Assembly: GCA_900073065.1 (NCBI GenBank)
Contig: FJOG01000073.1
Coordinates: 42,399-106,398, forward strand
Source of the DNA: Phialocephala subalpina
Lineage: Eukaryota; Ascomycota; Leotiomycetes; Helotiales; Mollisiaceae
Length of the DNA: 64,000 bases
Direction: 5' to 3'
In this document: in pieces, positions 22,901 to 32,299 of the stretch
How the letters are laid out: each line of letters begins with the position of its first letter
Numbering within the stretch: the stretch's first letter is position 1
Position numbers and translations under genes: made by a program
Notes under the pieces: model-generated
What the model was told of the DNA's origin: nothing
Databases searched by the model: none
Seen by the model: the letters and a program-made list of their open reading frames with translations, nothing else

Positions 22901-25289
22901 TTCTCTATCCCAAGATGTTCTTCCGTCACTTCATGGAGCCGAAACCTCTCGGTTATGAACGATTGGATGATGATATCCTGGTGGGATTTGCAGTCGCAGC
23001 AATTTGCGTCCTAGCAACAGAGCACGACCGTGAAGTAAAAGCTTGGTATCGAGAATTCAAAGGGGTCATCAAAAAGCGGTTTCCAGCAGGATTTTGACTT
23101 TGGATGCTTCAGGAACAAGATGTCAACAAGCCCGAGTTTCAGAACCTGATGATTCATCATCCTCAGAGATACTGGAGCATTTTCAATCTCATCCTTGGAC
23201 TTAACAACTGGCTGTGCAGAGCCTCTCGCGAGCAGGACAATCATATCGAGTTCAATTGCTGGATTCGACTCTCGGATAGACTTCTTCAAATTGTCGAGAA
23301 ACTCAAATCTGGTTCGCGTGAGCGACAACTGGAAATGGAGCCTTGGCTTGGAGATCTTGAAGTCCAGATGGAAGGAGCGAGACAGCTACTGCTTCTCCGA
23401 AAACTTTGGCCAGACAAGAGCGTCCAGTTTGATATTATGGGAGAGTCCATCTGGTCCGAAGATCTGATTCGTGCCTTCCCTGAGCTTGAACCTCTAGCCA
23501 ATGTTCAGACAGACCATGCTAAACTTGTCCAAAAGGCAACGAGGTGGGGATTTCGTGATGAGACAAGAGTTGTTAAACTGCAGGAGGATTTGTTTGATCG
23601 CTTTGGGGAAGCTGCAGAAAAGATGGCCGGGGACTGGCCAAAATTTCTCTCAAGGCTGCCTGGGAAATACCTCTCGAGCTCCGTGTTCTAGGTATTGCCC
23701 CTGAGCATGACGGCGTACCCTGGCCAGAACCAGAATTGAAGTCTCAATACCTGGAATTGAAAGAGAAAGGCTTGGTCAATGGATCGCTTTCTTCCTTCTC
23801 TTGGGCAGCCTCAAAACTCCGTGATGGGAAGATGAAATGGGTTGATATCCGCAACGAGGCCAAATTGAGAGACCAGGACTGGCTCACCAAAGGCTTGCCA
23901 AACTATCAACTCCACCTAATGGACCTCAACTTGAACGCAAAAGTTTTGAATCAACTCTACATCAAAACATTGATGGCGAACGAACAGTGGAATGGATGCC
24001 TTGTCTTCCTCGGACATTTTCTCCGCGATGACAATCCGAATGTTGATAAGGCACGCCATAACTTGGATAGCGCTTACTGTCTACAACGTCTAGAACGTTG
24101 GGATGAGTCTGCCAGGCAGTTACAAGAAGCCTTCAGCCATATCCAGCAAATTGAGAATGAGGAAAACTCTCGCTTTGAACTCCTGAGGTCTCTGTATACC
24201 ACCGTCAAAAGTTGGCCAGATGCTCGTAATTATGGAGCTACACCGTCCATTGGAGAAATATTGACATTGGCTCTCAAAATCGGGTTTCACGAGTCCAAGG
24301 CCACTATATACGCTCACAATGGGACATTGCTGAAGCTGCTTATTACAGAGATTGCTTCCCGGATTTCCAATATGGAGGACAATTCTGATGAGACTTTTGG
24401 TAAGTGATCGAAACTCACTATATCAAATATTATTAACAAGACCCCAGAATTCTCCTCAGTCGATTCTGATCAAACTGATGAAGACGATTTCTTGAAGAAA
24501 ATACGAGACATGCAAGACTGGGATTATCGGACCAAGGAAGAACTGGAAGAAGAGGCCCGTGAAGATCCTCCACAGGGCAGTATTATGGGTGATGTACTCC
24601 ATGACGCACATATGTACAACTGCGTCGCGGGAGATCTTTACCATTCTATCAATAACCTCGAGACGAGCATCATGGTGGTTGCGAATAGGTATGGTAGTAA
24701 GCTATATATGCAACCTAGCTTCCTTGAAAGAGTAAGATCTCTATCCACGTGGATAAAGAAGTTGCCTGCTAATAATATCCAGATCCTTATTGCCAAAGGG
24801 TATATACTATCAGAAGATAAAGATAGAGTTGACTCTAGAGAAGATAAGAGCAAATCAATGGCGGATGGTGGCAAGGATGAAGCGGAAACTTCATCTACTC
24901 TTCATGCCGATGGTGAAGAAGCCAGCTATGTTGAAGAGCTTGCGGAGATGGCAAAGATTGCTCCTTCAGAGGGCAATGTTGGAACTGCACAAGATGTTGC
25001 CATCCTCGAAGGAGTTTCCCAAGACAATTCAAGCATCGAAGTTCTTGAGCTACTTCTCGAGACTCGGAGGCAGCATGAGGAAGTTACTGCTACAGATATC
25101 ATACGCCGACAACGTTTGCGTATGCAGCAGAGTCTTAACTGGAGGCGCGAGCATCACCTGCCTTGCACTGGATTTCTGACGACTTTGCGAGATGAACTCA
25201 TAAGGCGAGACCCAAGTGAAAGACCAGGTGTTTGGACTACAGCGGAAGATTGGCTGATGGGCGTAAAGGAGTCTCCATTGTTCTGGTGA
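19906..25289 (+). pseudogene. CHAT protease / NTPase / TPR (NLR-like) gene with two frameshifts
   Basis: Architecture of fungal NLR-like proteins with a CHAT (caspase-like) effector. The conserved N-terminal CHAT-family region (L-R-W-Y-L-E-Q-Y-A) follows a minisatellite. The CHAT dyad is intact: His in L-D-V-H-G (about residue 301) and Cys in L-N-A-C-R-S-A (about 356). An NTPase-like region follows; its P-loop is degenerate (D-T-L-G-F-G-R-R-E-F) but a Walker B-like F-L-F-I-L-D-G remains. The C-terminal 1000 residues are helical and TPR-like. Likely introns: 20859-20911, 22401-22450, 23065-23112 (weak donor GTCATC, removes an in-frame TGA) and 24400-24447. Two breaks have no usable introns: near 21390, just after CHAT, and near 23617-23645, in a run of A. 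Each is repaired by one added base. As it stands, translation would end soon after CHAT, leaving a lone protease domain. Confidence 0.7.
20001..20114 (+). repeat. 19 bp minisatellite, six identical copies, in coding sequence
   Basis: Six perfect head-to-tail copies of TGTTGTTCGAGATGGCACC, then a partial copy. Because 19 is not a multiple of 3, three units together encode a 19-residue peptide repeat (V-V-R-D-G-T-C-C-S-R-W-H-L-L-F-E-M-A-P). No stop codon occurs in any of the three plus-strand frames across the array. It lies about 30 codons after the start chosen for the CHAT gene. Perfect identity between copies points to recent expansion or homogenisation. Confidence 0.97.
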
Positions 25290-25585
25290 CTCAATGCATG
25301 CACAAATGGTGCTTGTAGCATGTTCGGGAGGCAACGTGAGCATGTCCTCAGTTGCCGTGGGGTAGAGCTAAGATTTACCCAGGCGGAGAATCTTCCCGAA
25401 AATAAAATGTTCTAGTTTCGCCGATCTCCTTGTGGCGGAGAAGAGATTGTTATGTGGGTCTGACAGGTGCTGGGTGTAGATATGATACACCAGCGACATT
25501 CCGTAGGAGAGTCAGTGCCGAAGTGAGCCTTATATAACCCTTAAATTTTGTGCTTAATGAAAAGTGCGGCCTAGCAATCGATACC

Positions 25586-26082
25586 ATGGCGGAAGATAAT
25601 TTTCAAAATCCAGCCTACCCAGGGTTATGCAGCTTCCGATTCTTATCTCAACGAAGCAACGATATTCAACTCGGCGACCAACACCATGCAGGACGAGACC
25701 TTTTGATATTATTCGTAACCCGGTTTACCCGGATTACAATTCCTATTTCGACGGGCCAATGGCTTTTAATGCCATGGCGGACGGCAGCATAGCGAGCACC
25801 AACTTTGATATTATTCCAAGCCAAGTTTGCCCTTGCGATCCTTATTTCGACGAACCAATGACACTCATCACCGAGGCGGGCAACGAAGTTTTCCCTGAAT
25901 ACATAGCATACGACTCCGATGGCGACGAACCACTAACACTCGACTTGGCTGCTAGCACTGTGGTAGATGACACCTTTGATATTCAAAATCCGATCTTCTC
26001 TGACTACCCCCATCTCGACGAACCATCCACCTGGAGCTTGTGTGACTTTCGCAGATTCGATACCGAAGAGTCGAGGTATTGA
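25586..26082 (+). pseudogene. decayed tandem-repeat ORF
   Basis: A plus-strand region in which a degenerate peptide unit recurs: roughly 'F-D-I-x-x-N-P-x-Y-P-x-Y-x-x-Y-F-D-E-P-M-T', with spacers of 12-25 residues. Units are visible at about 25705 (D-I-I-R-N-P-V-Y-P-D-Y), 25810 (D-I-I-P-S-Q-V-C-P-C-D), 25885 (F-P-E-Y-I-A-Y-D-S-D-G-D-E-P) and 25977 ([10 protein letters not shown]). An earlier unit at 25604 (F-Q-N-P-A-Y-P) lies in another frame, and the stretch between (Y-A-A-S-D-S-Y-L-N-E) in a third, so one-base changes near 25624 and 25701-25704 break the frame. The product is acidic and of unknown function. Its right end runs into the antisense CFD1 fragment. Confidence 0.45.
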
Positions 26083-26276
26083 GGGTCCTGTGAGGTCGAT
26101 ATCGAGTATTCCCACAGAGTGGCCGGCAAGAGAAAGGGAAAGCGCGAGCTGAGTTGTAATTGAAGATTTTCCTACACCACCTTTGCCGGAAAGGACCTGG
26201 AATGTGAGCAGGGTTTGGAAAGCAGAGTCGACGGCCCTGTTATGCTCTTGATGCCTTCTAAAATAGCGCCAATCAT
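26023..26276 (-). pseudogene. CFD1: 5' fragment of a CFD1 (Nubp2-type) Fe-S assembly ATPase gene
   Basis: CFD1 with NBP35 forms the scaffold for cytosolic iron-sulfur cluster assembly. Here only the start survives: a first-exon-like L-E-G-I-K-S-I, a short intron-like spacer ending TTCCAG, then the deviant Walker A segment [12 protein letters not shown], followed by [16 protein letters not shown] and V-T-Q-A-P-G-G-W. At 26023 the homology stops abruptly and continues into the antisense repeat ORF. The donor site of the first intron looks lost (GGCCGT where GT is needed). CFD1 is normally about 300 residues, so this is a truncated duplicate; an intact copy should exist elsewhere, since the gene is essential in yeast. 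Confidence 0.8.
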
Positions 26277-26347
26277 CTGCCATGACTGTTTTCCACATTT
26301 ACAATCTAACCCTTCAATCCCTCTCCAACAACTGCATTCCATCAAAC

Positions 26348-27345
26348 TCAAGCCTTATATTTCGAAGCAACGAAGTACGCTGCCTGGGTACCATATTTTT
26401 GCAAATAGCTCAAGTGAACTTGGAGATTGTTACCGGAATCGCAGAATTCATCACCAGTATCGCAGTAAGACTAGATGATGCCGGCGTAGCCATCACTGGT
26501 GTAACTGGCTGAGTTGGATCTTGGGAAGACCTGTTTTATTGTTAGTCGCTTACTCTCTATGTACTTTTTGGAGAAGAGAAGGAAGCTTACCCCATTCTTG
26601 GTGCTGGTTCCAACGTCGAAGCTCAGACCAGGGACTTGAGATGGATCGCCCATTTGGATGACGGCAATAACTGTCTTGTGTTAGGACTTCAGAAGTATGA
26701 GGTGAAAGGGGGTCCAGGTACTATTCTTTTTATACTGTTCCGCCAATCCACCACTGCTCGATCCACCACCAAACCCACCACCGAAACCACCCCCAAAACC
26801 AGCCGAGGACCCAATCAACGCATCAGCAATGACCTGCGCACCTTGTACATCCCATCAGTCCTCATCCATCTAGCGCTCTTCCTCTTCCCCCTCTCTCTCA
26901 CCACCCAAAACCTGCAGAAATCTTGAAAAACTCAAAACTCACCTGCGAATACCCCATCAAAACAATCTTCCCCCGAGGACACTTTTGCACATAACTCTCA
27001 ATCTCTCCCGTCCCACCACCAAACCCACCACCGAAACCACCCCCAAAACCAGCCGAGGACCCAATCAACGCATCAGCAATGACCTGCGCACCTTGTACAT
27101 CCCATCAGTCCTCATCCATCTAGCGCTCTTCCTCTTCCCCCTCTCTCTCACCACCCAAAACCTGCAGAAATCTTGAAAAACTCAAAACTCACCTGCGAAT
27201 ACCCCATCAAAACAATCTTCCCCCGAGGACACTTTTGCACATAACTCTCAATCTCTCCCGTCGTTTGAAATTCATGAGATGTGGTTGAGTGGGCGTTGTG
27301 TGTAAGGTTAATGCGAGAATATTGAACAATGAATGACAACTTCTT
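26348..27345 (-). pseudogene. CE5 cutinase/acetylxylan esterase pseudogene
   Basis: The minus strand carries the second half of a carbohydrate esterase family 5 enzyme. Recognisable pieces: Y-V-Q-K-C-P-R-G-K-I-V-L-M-G-Y-S-Q with the nucleophile Ser, then after an intron G-A-Q-V-I-A-D-A-L, a Gly-rich loop, V-I-A-V-I-Q-M-G-D-P-S-Q-V-P-G-L, and S-Y-C-D-T-G-D-E-F-C-D-S-G with catalytic Asp, then V-H-L-S-Y-L-Q-K-Y-G-T and a stop at 26348-26350. Lesions: TAG at 26471-26473 where the family usually has a residue such as Gln (CAG to TAG would be a C-to-T change), a poor acceptor for the intron inside G-Y-S-Q-G, a 250 bp tandem duplication spanning the nucleophile, and no signal peptide or first domain half upstream. 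Confidence 0.75.
26763..27262. repeat. perfect 250 bp tandem duplication
   Basis: 26763-27012 and 27013-27262 are identical along their whole length by direct comparison. The unit contains, on the minus strand, the esterase exon with the nucleophile Ser, the intron after it and the start of the next exon. About 150 bp of the unit is exonic, so the copy is roughly in frame (an extra 50 codons). Identity of 100 percent means the duplication is young compared with the decay around it. Confidence 0.97.
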
Positions 27346-28235
27346 GGGTTTTTGTTGGACTTGCAATCCTATGTTTATACTCCGTAAATGTTTCCCGTTT
27401 CCTCGGTAGCGAAGTACCAAGCCATGAACCGTCGTTCGGGTCCCTCATCAGGTAAAGATCACTTAGCTTGCCAGGGGAGGAGAAGTTAAAACTTCAGACG
27501 ACTCTAGCTCGTGGACCACCTCATTCCAAGACCCCAGGAATAGATGTTCCTGCTGCCATGTGCCATCCGTTCGTTTAGCCGAAGGGACGCTGTCCGTTCC
27601 TAGAACCAACCTTAAACCTAAAATCTCAAAACAGAAGACGAACGATTCCTTGCTCCAACCTATCCCAATTATTTTGCCATGAAGGGCTTATGATTCCGAG
27701 ACCTTTTAAATTGAGGCCCCAATACCTGCAGTTGGAAAAGAAAAGGAGGAGTATAGTGTTAGTGGCGAGGATATAATTCAGCTCTTAGGATGAGAAGGTT
27801 GCCTCGCTGTGTTTTTGTATGTTTCTGGGAAAGGTCTGCGAGGATTGGATTGGGTAAGTGAGGAGGGCAATCATGAAGAAATCAACTTGGGGGTTTTCTA
27901 CTCCCCATGGACCGATATGTCACAGGAAAGCACGCAGCAAGTGTTGAGATGAGACCCTTAAATTTGAAATAAGCCCAGCTGGGAGTTTGGAAGTGCAGGG
28001 GTGCAAGGCTTGGGAAAATAACCATGGTAACCTTAACTCCGACCTCGCGGCACAGTGCGGGGTCGATCGTCTCGGTATCTTTCCGCGCTCCCACTATCAG
28101 CGATGACGGCCTCGGAACATCCGCCCCAGATTTGGAGCTCCAGCTTCTCCGAATTTTCTTCCTTCCTCTCCCATATACATATTTTTCTTTGCTTCAACCT
28201 CTTAGAAGATAAATTAGATCTATTAGTGACTAGAC
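27346..28235. other. intergenic, nothing recognised
   Basis: Where the first half of the esterase gene should be, no homologous sequence is visible. The right part is the promoter and leader of the acetoacetyl-CoA synthetase gene. Only short frames occur. Confidence 0.45.
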
Positions 28236-30528
28236 ATGGATTCCCTCAACGTCCCTAGAAAGCTCTGGGAGCTCCCCAACCCGAAGAGTACAGAAATGTA
28301 CCAATTAATGCAAGAGATCAACCAGAAACATAATTTGCAACTGAAGGTACATCGTCCTCATGTCCCTATACTTCCCTTCCAAGCTAAATTGGCAGACATT
28401 CTGGGACCTATACCAATACTCAATCAACAACCGCGCCCAATTCTGGGACCAAGCATTCCAATTCCTCAGCTTCATTCATTCCGGAACATACACCACAGTC
28501 GTCGACGAATCTGCCAGAATCGACGCCGTACCACGATGGTTCGACGGCGTACATTTGAACTTCGCAGAGAATATGCTGTACTCACGCGTCCCCGGCGCCT
28601 CAACATCAACGAGGGGCAAAGCGGGGAAGGAAGACAACAAAATTGCCCTGACCGAAATCCGAGAAGGGAATACAGAAGTGCGAGATGTGTCGTGGGGACA
28701 ATTGCGGAAAGAGGTTGAAGTTCTGGCATCTGCTATGAAGGAACATGGTGTGAAGAAGGGAGATAGGGTTGTGGTCGTTGCGAGTAATTCGGTGGATACT
28801 TTGAAGGTGTGGTTGGCTGTTACTACTTTGGGAGGACTATTCAGCAGCTCTTCAACAGACATGGGAGTGCAAGGAGTTTTGCAGAGGGCGTTGCAGGTTA
28901 CCCCAAAGGTGAGCCTCTCTCCTCCTTCATTTTATTGTCACTTGCTAATGTAGGAAAAGTATATATTCATGGACGACTTCGCCATCTACAACGGCAAGAA
29001 AGTCGACCTCCGACAAAAGATGACCTCAATCTCAAACGGGATGAAAGATGCCCCAGAGTTTGAAGGCATGATTTCAATGCCCCGCTTCCCCACACCGGTC
29101 GACGTCAGCTCCGTTCCTCGGACACAAACACTCGCAACGTTCCTGTCGAAAGCTTCATCCACGATACCAGAATTCGAATCATGCGCATTCCACGATCCTT
29201 TCTTCATCGCCTACAGTTCCGGCACAACGGGCACCCCGAAATGCATCGTCCACTCCATCGGTGGCGCCCTCATCTCCTCCGCAAAGGAGGCGCGCTTGCA
29301 TGGAGGGATGAACTCGCAATCCGTGGCACTACAATATACCACAACAGGCTGGATCATGTATTATGCTTCTGTTGCTAATCTGTTGGCGGGGAGTAGGGTA
29401 GTGTTGTATGATGGAAGTCCGTTCCAGCCTGACTTGAAGACTTTTGTGAGGATTATAGGCGAGCAGAAAGTTACGATGTTGGGGACTAGCCCGAGGTGGA
29501 TGCAGGAGTTGGCAAAGAATGGGATATGTCCGAAAGATGTTACAGACCTGAGCAGCTTGAAGACGGTGACGAGTACGGGGATGGTGTTGAGTGATCAGTT
29601 GTTTGAGTGGTTCTATGACCATGGGTTTCCGAAACATGTCCATCTTGCAAACATATCGGGAGGAACTGACTTGGTACTTTCCTTGACTTTCCCACTTGAG
29701 GTAATTGCTGATTGAAGTGAACAGGCTGGATGTTTCGGACAAGGAAACCTCCTCACGCCCGTCTACGTAGGCGGAACCCAAGGTCCTAGTCTCGGCACCC
29801 CAGTCTCCGTCTACGACTCCCTAATCGAAGGCGGGAAAGGAGTATCAGGGGCAGTCGTCGACCACGGCACACCTGGGGAGTTGGTCGCTCCAGCAGCGTT
29901 TCCCAACATGCCCGTGTACTTCTGGAACGACTCCGACGGCTCCCGCTACTTCTCTGCTTACTTCGAGAAATACGACAATGTATGGACACATGGCGACTTC
30001 GTCATGATCCATCCTGTTACAAAATCTCTCGTTTTTCTTGGGAGAGCAGACGGGGTGTTGAATCCAAGCGGGGTGCGGTTTGGGAGTGCGGAGATATATT
30101 CGGTGATTGAGGATAAGTTTCGGATGGTCCAGGATAGTATTTGTGTTGGGCAGAGGAGACCACAAGATAACGATGAGAGTGTGATGTTGTTTTTGTTGAT
30201 GAAGCCTGGGGAGAAGTTTACGAAGAGGTTGGTAGAGGAGGTGAAGGGAGCGATTAGAAAGGAGTTGAGTGCAAGGCATGTGCCGAAGCATGTTTTTGAG
30301 ACGCCGGATATACCTGTGAGTGTTCTTTCATGAATGATGGGGGAATGGGGATTGCTGACATGTGAATAGACGACTGTAAATCTGAAGAAGGTGGAGTTAC
30401 CTGTGAAGCAGATCGTGTCGGGCAAGATCGTCAAACCGAGTGGGACGTTGTTGAATCCCAAGTCACTAGACTATTATTATCAGTTCGCCAAGGTAGAGGA
30501 GTTGGTAGAGCCAAAGAGTAGATTATAG
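28236..30528 (+). CDS. acetoacetyl-CoA synthetase
   Basis: Activates acetoacetate to acetoacetyl-CoA with ATP (EC 6.2.1.16), feeding ketone or leucine breakdown products into lipid and sterol synthesis in the cytosol. Exons 28236-28346, 28396-28908, 28954-29673, 29725-30315 and 30370-30528 give 697 aa, all in matching phase. Adenylate-forming enzyme signatures: P-loop-like Y-S-S-G-T-T-G-T-P-K at about residue 291, N-I-S-G-G-T-D-L near 444, and T-H-G-D-F with G-R-A-D-G-V-L-N-P-S-G-V-R-F near 550. Near the C-terminus, K-Q-I-V-S-G-K-I-V-K-P-S-G-T supplies the catalytic Lys region. The N-terminal A-E-N-M-L segment of acetyl-CoA-synthetase-like enzymes is also present. The length fits the family. 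Confidence 0.94.
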
Positions 30529-31651
30529 AGAACGAAGAGAATTTGAACACATGTTCCTTGCCTTTCTGCAGAATCACAGGACAAGGATGCTTTCTGTGAT
30601 TTCGTCCGTCAGGGGGGATCAATTCGACAGCTTTCCATTGTCCATTCACGCCGAGAAATTTTGAGGCTCATCATATGCTGCGGCCCGAATTTGCGGTTCT
30701 CGTGATGGACCCTATATCATCGATCTGCACCAGCAGGTAGCCGTGGGGGCAGTCGTGGGCGTCCGGGACGCTGCAAAAGAGGAACCCTTACATATGATGC
30801 GTTGAAAGAGGCGTCCAAGAGTCCCAACGACTTCTCGTGAGGAAGATTTTCTTCCTTGTACCTCTCGCTCGTGCCGAGACATCGTGCAGGTCCCGAGTAG
30901 GGGAACACCCGATTCGCTTCAACATGCAGTGCTGCACAGAGAGGCTCAGACATTGCCAACCATGACTAAGAGTACGACCACGGCTTCAAACTCTCTTTAC
31001 TTTCATCGAATGATGTAGTGGCACGACAGCAGAAACTACTGTGATGTACAGTTCCTAGGGTATGCGGAACAGGGGTTCACGATCGTTCCTTCCCAACAAT
31101 GTTGAGCTGGAACGGGAAGTCAAAAGCTGGCGGAAAACTGGTAGACGTAGAAAATGAAACGCATAATTGGTTCACAAGAAGATACGACGCAGGAGCTGAA
31201 GGTCACAGCGGCTTTCAAGGAACTTTCCGCCTCGGGCTGGAATTATGCACCGGAATGGGCTAGAGTGAAATGGAACGTGATAGATCTGGGGTCCCCGCAT
31301 GTGTCACTCCCGAAAGGTCGGTAGGAACCACTTGATTCTCATAGAGGAAAGCGGGCACGCGGCTGATGCGGTGAGTATGAAGCATATGACAGGTTGAAGT
31401 TGAAAAAAATATATATATCAAGGGAAGTGGATATCGGCTTCAAAGAACTTGAAGCCGATTGGTGGGAAGCTGCCTAAGCTGCATTCGGACAAGGGTCGTC
31501 TGCTCGCTGTTATCGTGAATCACATCCTTTGATACTGTAAATGAATGACAGCCAGATTTGGGATGGCATAAAAGTTCCCAACTTCCCCCATGCTGGGTGG
31601 CAGATTCACATCTCTTCAATTTCAACTCCAAGAAGTTGCAATACACTCAAC
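30529..31651. other. intergenic, nothing recognised
   Basis: About 1.1 kb with frequent stops in all frames. A short A/TA-rich run lies near 31404-31420. The right part is the promoter of the AIG2-like gene. Confidence 0.5.
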
Positions 31652-32299
31652 ATGGGTGTTCAGACTCACACCGCGTTCTTCTATGGTGAATACCCCTCCA
31701 CTCTTGTATTCCTGACTTACTGACATTGTCTGCAGGCACATTGATGGCCGCCGAGATCCTCTACCGTGTCTGCTATGGTACGAGCAAGGTCCACGAGTTC
31801 CCAATCTTGCAGCGAGCTGCCTCGAAGCTCGAGATTCGTCCTGCGCTCCTCTACAACTACTGTCGCCATAGAGTCCTTGAAGCCGATTACCCCGCCATCA
31901 TACCACAACAAGGACATACTGTGCGAGGCACATATGTGACCGGCTTAACAGACGACAACATCAGGAAACTCGATCGATTCGAAGGTAGCCAATACTCTAG
32001 ACAAAAAGTCAATGTTACAATTCTGAGCGACGGGCAAGAAAAGGGAGAGGTGGTAGAGGCACAAACATACATCTGGTCAGCGGGTGTCGATTATTTAGAG
32101 AAGCAGGAATGGGATTATGAGGATTTCAGGAAGAATAAGATGCATCTTTGGACGGATACGAGCCGGGAGTTTGAAGGTGTGTACCCGCTGTCAGGATGGT
32201 GGTGATTCTCGCTGACACTTGACAGACTTAGACAATGCCGTTCTTGTGGAGTTGAGCGACGAGACTGATGAGGAAGAGATGCTTCGCGCTGCTGCTTGA
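31652..32299 (+). CDS. AIG2/gamma-glutamylcyclotransferase-like protein
   Basis: A member of the GGCT/AIG2 fold, enzymes that release 5-oxoproline from gamma-glutamyl compounds. The exact substrate of fungal members is mostly unknown. Exons 31652-31685, 31736-32176 and 32226-32299 give 182 aa. Splicing exon 1 to 2 creates the substrate-loop signature F-F-Y-G-T-L-M, and D-R-F-E-G-S-Q-Y holds the conserved acidic catalytic residue. The third exon replaces an unspliced tail (V-Y-P-L-S-G-W-W) with an acidic helix ending M-L-R-A-A-A, the usual end of such proteins; donor GTGTGT and branch site CTGAC support this. Cytosolic by absence of targeting signals. Confidence 0.9.

Noticed and set aside
23065..23112. 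In-frame TGA at 23095-23097 as a nonsense mutation in the CHAT gene
   Set aside because: A 48 nt intron with branch-like TTGAC and acceptor TTCAG removes it in frame. The donor GTCATC is weak, so a real stop is not excluded.
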